Source: Enterococcus gallinarum NBRC 100675 (GTDB lineage: Bacteria > Bacillota > Bacilli > Lactobacillales > Enterococcaceae). From it: a stretch of 63,405 nt of DNA. The translations under genes were made by a program, and so were the position numbers. The stretch spans positions 1 through 63,405 of the forward strand of contig NZ_BCQE01000024.1 in assembly GCF_001544275.1 (NCBI RefSeq), read 5' to 3'. Shown piece by piece: positions 60,232 to 63,405 of this stretch (position 1 is its first letter; the number at the start of each line of letters is the position of its first letter). The notes under the pieces are model-generated. The model was not told where the DNA came from. It saw nothing but the letters and a program-made list of their open reading frames with translations, and made no database searches.

Positions 60232-60727
60232 TTTTTAAATAAAATTAATATGCCTCTTTTAGTATTAAGCTATCACTCTTTATCCTATGATAAATCAATG
60301 TTATTAAGTATTAGCAGAGATATATTAACACCAAATAATATTAATTGAAAAAGATAAGCAAAGAAAAAATATAGAAAAACTAGGAAAAAATGTTGGCAAA
60401 AATTTTGACAAATTATTACAAAAATAACAAAAAAGCGCCGATACTTATTAAGCTATCGACGTGTTTTATTATGGAAAAAATTAATAAAATGGGAAGTCAC
60501 TAGTCCAGAGAAATATGGACGCGACTATAGTTTTGTAACTTTAGAATTAGTAAAAATTTGGATTTAATTGGAAAATATACAGTTGAATTTGTATATTAAG
60601 CTAATTACACTATTTCAATTACTGAAAGAGGCTAATTTCCTTATCGTTTATTCTTCTGAAAAAGACAGCTCATGTTTGTGCTGTCTTTTTTATAAATAAA
60701 AATGAACAAGGAAAAGACTTCCCTTGC
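60232..60727. other. AT-rich left-end region of the second element with a gene remnant
   Basis: A frame without a start codon, from about 60446 to 60570, reads RYLLSYRRVLLWKKLIKW then EVTSPEKYGRDYSFV and ends LVKIWI-stop; it looks protein-like and may be the tail of a lost gene. A plus-strand hairpin with T-run (AGACAGC...GCTGTCT, 60666-60691) follows. The rest is AT-rich and shows nothing else; integrase arm sites would be expected here. Confidence 0.4.
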
Positions 60728-60999
60728 TCATTGTGTTTGTGCGGCTAATGCTTTTTGACTTAGTACGTCCAGCACTTCTACTGAAGCTCTTGCAGCGGAA
60801 GTGACTGAAAATTGGATGAGTAAATCAATAGTTTTTTCAACCGTAGCTGCTTCATCTAGCGTAAAATCTTTGTCGGGAATAATGAAATCAAGTATCCCAC
60901 TAAAGTATCACGCATAACATCATGTTCAGCGCCATTATTTCACTCAATCGCTTTTCTTACAATGTGATTGAGTTCGTCTTGTGTCAGTGAAAGCTGCAT
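60728..60999 (-). pseudogene. Degenerate small gene in the second element
   Basis: A good ribosome binding site (AAAGGAGCG) precedes ATG at 60999. The frame MQLSLTQDELNHIVRKAIE hits an in-frame TGA, continues NNGAEHDVMRDTL, then shifts frame to FIIPDKDFTLDEAATVEK and runs to the stop at 60728. One stop and one frameshift are needed to explain it. The intact form would be an acidic helical protein of about 90 residues. Function unknown. Confidence 0.65.
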
Positions 61000-61141
61000 G
61001 TTTATCGCTCCTTTTCTTTATTTAGAATAATTATAACAAAGAAAAAGGAGATGAAAGAAAAAATTTTATGGAAGTGAGTAATGATGTTTTCTTGTGTAGT
61101 GATGATCAAGCCTAAGTTTGAGTAGGAAGGAGAAATAAAAA

Positions 61142-62071
61142 ATGAAGAAATTTTTGTTTATTAGTTTATTTAGTACGTTGTTTTTAACAAGTGGAACAAT
61201 TGCTTTTGCGGATGAAGAAATACCAACAACACCTTCAGTAACAGAAGGAACGAAACCATCAGTTTTAATACCGGAGGTACCAGATACAGAAGAATCAAAA
61301 CCAGATAACCCAGTGGTGATTAATCCGGGAGATGCTGAAACAGAGAAGCCTACTGATCCTGTTACTCCTATAAATCCACCAGTAGACCCTGAGCCGCCAA
61401 CAGATCCGATTATACCTACTGATCCTGAAAAACCAGTCGATCCAGAGACTCCGACTGAACCAACGAATCCGACTGGAACAACGGATTCCGGTCAGTCAGG
61501 AACTTCGGGGATAATTTCTTCTGGAGATGCTGGAAAGACAGGAACATCTGAAACTCCTACCGATCCAACAGATAAACAAACGGGACATACAGAAGAAAAA
61601 ACAAATTCGTCAAAAACAGATGGAACATCTGAACAACCTAGTGAGCCAGAAAAAGAGACAACAGTCACAGTGACACCCAATGGACAAATAAGTACGGACC
61701 CTAATCAAGGGACAGCTGTTCCGATTGTTACAGGGAATGTAAATGAGTTAACGGCAATTCCAACGCCTGCGACGCCAGTAAAAGCTGAAAATGGTCAAAC
61801 AATTGTAGGGATGCAGGATGGAGTGTCTCTAGTCCAAGATACTCAAGGAAATGTTGTAAAAGATTTGTCTATTCCAGTCAAAAAACTACCAAGTGGAAAT
61901 ATTGAAGTTAAAACAGCCGATGGACAAACAAAAGTATTGCCACATACAGGGGAAGACCTTCAAATCGGTTTGTCTATTCTTGGTTCCCTTTTAACAGCGG
62001 TAGCTTGGTTCATCTTTTATCGTAAAAAACAATGGTTCAAATGGTGTCCATTGTTTAAAAAATTTATTTAG
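61142..62071 (+). CDS. LPXTG-anchored Pro/Thr-rich surface protein of the second element
   Basis: Protein of 309 residues: signal peptide (MKKFLFISLFSTLFLTSGTIAFA), an extended Pro/Thr/Glu/Asp-rich region with repeated PTDP, PVDPE and PTEPTNP units, a Gly/Ser/Thr-rich stretch, a small C-terminal domain (about 195-275), then LPHTGED, a membrane helix and a basic end. It is probably a stalk or adhesin that helps mating-pair contact. It is the first complete gene of the element, 17 bases before the DUF961 genes. Ribosome binding site AAGGAG. Confidence 0.88.
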   Translation: MKKFLFISLFSTLFLTSGTIAFADEEIPTTPSVTEGTKPSVLIPEVPDTEESKPDNPVVINPGDAETEKPTDPVTPINPPVDPEPPTDPIIPTDPEKPVDPETPTEPTNPTGTTDSGQSGTSGIISSGDAGKTGTSETPTDPTDKQTGHTEEKTNSSKTDGTSEQPSEPEKETTVTVTPNGQISTDPNQGTAVPIVTGNVNELTAIPTPATPVKAENGQTIVGMQDGVSLVQDTQGNVVKDLSIPVKKLPSGNIEVKTADGQTKVLPHTGEDLQIGLSILGSLLTAVAWFIFYRKKQWFKWCPLFKKFI

Positions 62072-62087
62072 TGAAGGAGAGAAAAAA

Positions 62088-62438
62088 ATGGCTTTAACTT
62101 ATGTTGCAATTAGTCAGAAAGAAGTATTAGGAAAGTGTTTTAATCAAAAACATGTTGGCTCGATAGGTGAGCGAGATCGCCGAGGAAATATGAAGAAGAT
62201 CGAGTGGGAGATTTTTCAGATGAGTTCTGAAAAGATGGGAGAAATTGAAGTACGTGTAGCTGTTGGTGGTGCGCCTAAAGCCATGAGATACAATGCAGAA
62301 GTATTACTGATAAATCCTAGAATTTCTCGTCGAGCAGATGTACGAAATATTGGAAATGACGGGGAAATGAATAAAGTAGCGCGTAATAGATTTTATTTGT
62401 TAGTCGATCGTGTAGAAGTAAAAGGAGGAAATGACTAA
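62088..62438 (+). CDS. DUF961-family protein (second element)
   Basis: Protein of 116 residues with AEVLLINPRISRRADVRNIGND and FYLLVDRVEV, matching the (V/L)LINPR and (D/V)D elements of the Orf23/Orf22 proteins at 14.6-15.3 kb. It overlaps the next gene by one base (TAATG). Ribosome binding site AAGGAGAG. Confidence 0.75.
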   Translation: MALTYVAISQKEVLGKCFNQKHVGSIGERDRRGNMKKIEWEIFQMSSEKMGEIEVRVAVGGAPKAMRYNAEVLLINPRISRRADVRNIGNDGEMNKVARNRFYLLVDRVEVKGGND

Positions 62439-62869
62439 TGGCATTAGAATTTGATCAAGGAATTGTCCCAGGATTGGTAAAAGAAACATTAGGAGAAGTC
62501 TATTTTGTCAAGGCACAACGTCCACGGATGTTGTATGAAGATAATGAAAATACCGGAGAAATTAAAGAACGTCCAGTGGAATTTTCAAGTGCTGCCCAAC
62601 AAACAACGTTTGTGGTGAATTTTCCACCAGAAACCCATTTAGATGGATTAAAATTTGGTGATGTAGTGGAATTAGAAGAAGTAGAATTTCGTTTTTGGAT
62701 TTCTATTGATCGTGAATCAATGAGTAATCGAGCGGAAAACGACTTGAAAGTATCTGCGCTTCGCTATAAGAAAACAGGAAAAAATGTTTTTCAAACGCCA
62801 GCTTCTAATCATGCTGGTTCTCCAAAGGAGAAACAAGAATCAAATAAAGAAGGTGTAAAGAAAGAGTAG
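62438..62869 (+). CDS. DUF961-related protein (second element)
   Basis: Protein of 143 residues. The N-terminus FDQGIVPGLVKETLGEVYFVKAQRPRM and the middle RPVEFSSAAQQTTFVVNFP resemble the Orf22-type protein of the first element (AQGIIIDKEKTFGRLKF, RTYDLKSREQ). It has a charged Lys/Glu-rich tail of about 30 residues. Position before the coupling protein supports the call; sequence similarity alone is modest. Confidence 0.65.
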   Translation: MALEFDQGIVPGLVKETLGEVYFVKAQRPRMLYEDNENTGEIKERPVEFSSAAQQTTFVVNFPPETHLDGLKFGDVVELEEVEFRFWISIDRESMSNRAENDLKVSALRYKKTGKNVFQTPASNHAGSPKEKQESNKEGVKKE

Positions 62870-62929
62870 TGGGTTCCATCCACTGCTCTTTCTAATTTTT
62901 AAAACTGAATATGATGGGAGAAATGATTC

Positions 62930-63405
62930 GTGTTTCAATATAAAGGTATTCGGATTCGAAACAGGCATAAACATGCCTCTGAACGATTTATTTTTTATCT
63001 TATGTTGCCGGTTCTGTTGCTAATGAGTGGATTCTTTTCTCTCTTTTACACAACGATCACATGGGAATGGTGCTGTGTTTATTGGATAATCGCATTTGGT
63101 TTAGCTGGTCTATTTTCATATATGTGTTTGTATTTTTGGTTCTATAATATTTATCAACGATTGATTCATAAAGGAAAATTAGCAGGGATGGTACATAGTC
63201 GACGATTGATTCTTGAAAGAGTATTGAAAAATGGTCGTCGGAAAGTGGTGTACTATCCTAAAATTTTTTATCACTATAAAAATGGCTTGATTCATGTTCG
63301 ATTGCCGTTAGATTTAGGCCCCTTTCAAGATCGGTTTAATGAGATGGCTGGGCAACTAGAAGAAGCCTTTTTTTGTGATTTAGTAGAAGAGCAACGAGAG
63401 AAAGA
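62930..63405 (+). CDS. tcpA: FtsK-type coupling protein TcpA, N-terminal part (3' end outside window)
   Basis: An open frame of 158 codons from GTG at 62930, preceded by GGGAG. Two membrane helices (FYLMLPVLLLMSGFFSLFY and VYWIIAFGLAGLFSYMCLYFW) and a cytoplasmic start YQRLIHKGKLAGMVHSRRLILERV...FYHYKNGLIHVRLPLDLGPFQDRF parallel the N-terminus of the first element's coupling protein (FYYRMHNGLIVITVEITLGKYQDQL). Walker motifs lie beyond the edge. Confidence 0.83.
   Translation, partial: MFQYKGIRIRNRHKHASERFIFYLMLPVLLLMSGFFSLFYTTITWEWCCVYWIIAFGLAGLFSYMCLYFWFYNIYQRLIHKGKLAGMVHSRRLILERVLKNGRRKVVYYPKIFYHYKNGLIHVRLPLDLGPFQDRFNEMAGQLEEAFFCDLVEEQREK

Larger units (their letters stand above)
60231..63405 (+). 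mobile_element. Second Tn916-superfamily element, left end, integrated at tRNA-Lys(CUU)
   Basis: Begins at the tRNA-Lys fragment and contains a degenerate small gene, an LPXTG protein, two DUF961-family genes and the start of an FtsK-type coupling protein, all in Tn916 order on the plus strand. Known streptococcal elements of this superfamily use the same tRNA-Lys(CTT) 3' end. Its genes are clearly divergent from those of the first element. Integrase and right end are outside the window. Confidence 0.82.

Overview
The window looks like a chromosomal segment of an Enterococcus, most likely of the E. casseliflavus/E. gallinarum group. The glycerol kinase carries the YHFYG loop with His232, the number used for the HPr-phosphorylated histidine of E. 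casseliflavus GlpK. It sits in a glpK-glpO-glpF operon with a GlpO-type oxidase, and WxL/LPXTG surface clusters, an NrdHEF set and PRD/PTS regulation are all typical of low-GC Lactobacillales. Species assignment is inference; the genus is fairly secure.

Layout. (1) About 1-21.6 kb is the leading part of a Tn916/ICEBs1-superfamily conjugative element, written right to left on the minus strand: two DUF961 proteins, TcpA/FtsK coupling protein, oriT, MobT relaxase, TcpD-like protein, ArdA, TcpE, VirB4, an EF1877-type membrane protein and a lysozyme/NlpC-P60 hydrolase cut by the window edge. Cargo is inserted in it. Between ardA and tcpE sits a two-gene system that matches Hachiman (HamA nuclease, HamB helicase), preceded by a perfect 16-bp inverted repeat that overlaps the HamA ribosome binding site. 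At the leading end lie a C5 methyltransferase, a DUF4209-like protein and a compact type II restriction-modification pair (PmeII/EcoO109I-like endonuclease converging on an HTH-fused C5 methyltransferase). The element therefore carries two ArdA-like antirestriction proteins as well as DNA-targeting immunity. (2) 21.7-24.1 kb holds a 217-bp tandem duplication, a phage-type tyrosine integrase and a lysogeny-module membrane protein, probably a phage-derived remnant. (3) 24.3-60 kb is core/accessory chromosome: palindromes and small membrane proteins, YxeA and LysM proteins, nagB with two NagR-type operators, MgtC, a DUF92 protein, an NADH-oxidase-like flavoprotein whose active-site Cys42 position is Ser, an Mga-like regulator, glpKOF, an esterase, nrdHEF with paired NrdR boxes and a large nrdE-nrdF intercistronic hairpin, feoAB plus a small Cys-rich partner under a Fur box, a CapA protein, a PTS operon (EIIA, EIIB, EIIC, SIS isomerase, two aldolases of different families, PRD regulator), a WxL surface cluster, a MITE-like element and an AI-2E-family permease. 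(4) From about 60.2 kb a second, divergent Tn916-superfamily element starts at the 3' half of a tRNA-Lys(CUU) gene and runs off the right edge: degenerate small gene, LPXTG protein, two DUF961 proteins and the start of its FtsK coupling protein.

The two conjugative elements have their leading ends facing each other across about 38 kb of host DNA. The best candidates for something new are the Hachiman-type cargo with its palindromic control region inside the transfer operon, the PTS/two-aldolase catabolic operon of unknown substrate, the Cys42Ser flavoprotein, the nrdE-nrdF RNA structure and the 217-bp duplicated transcript-like units.
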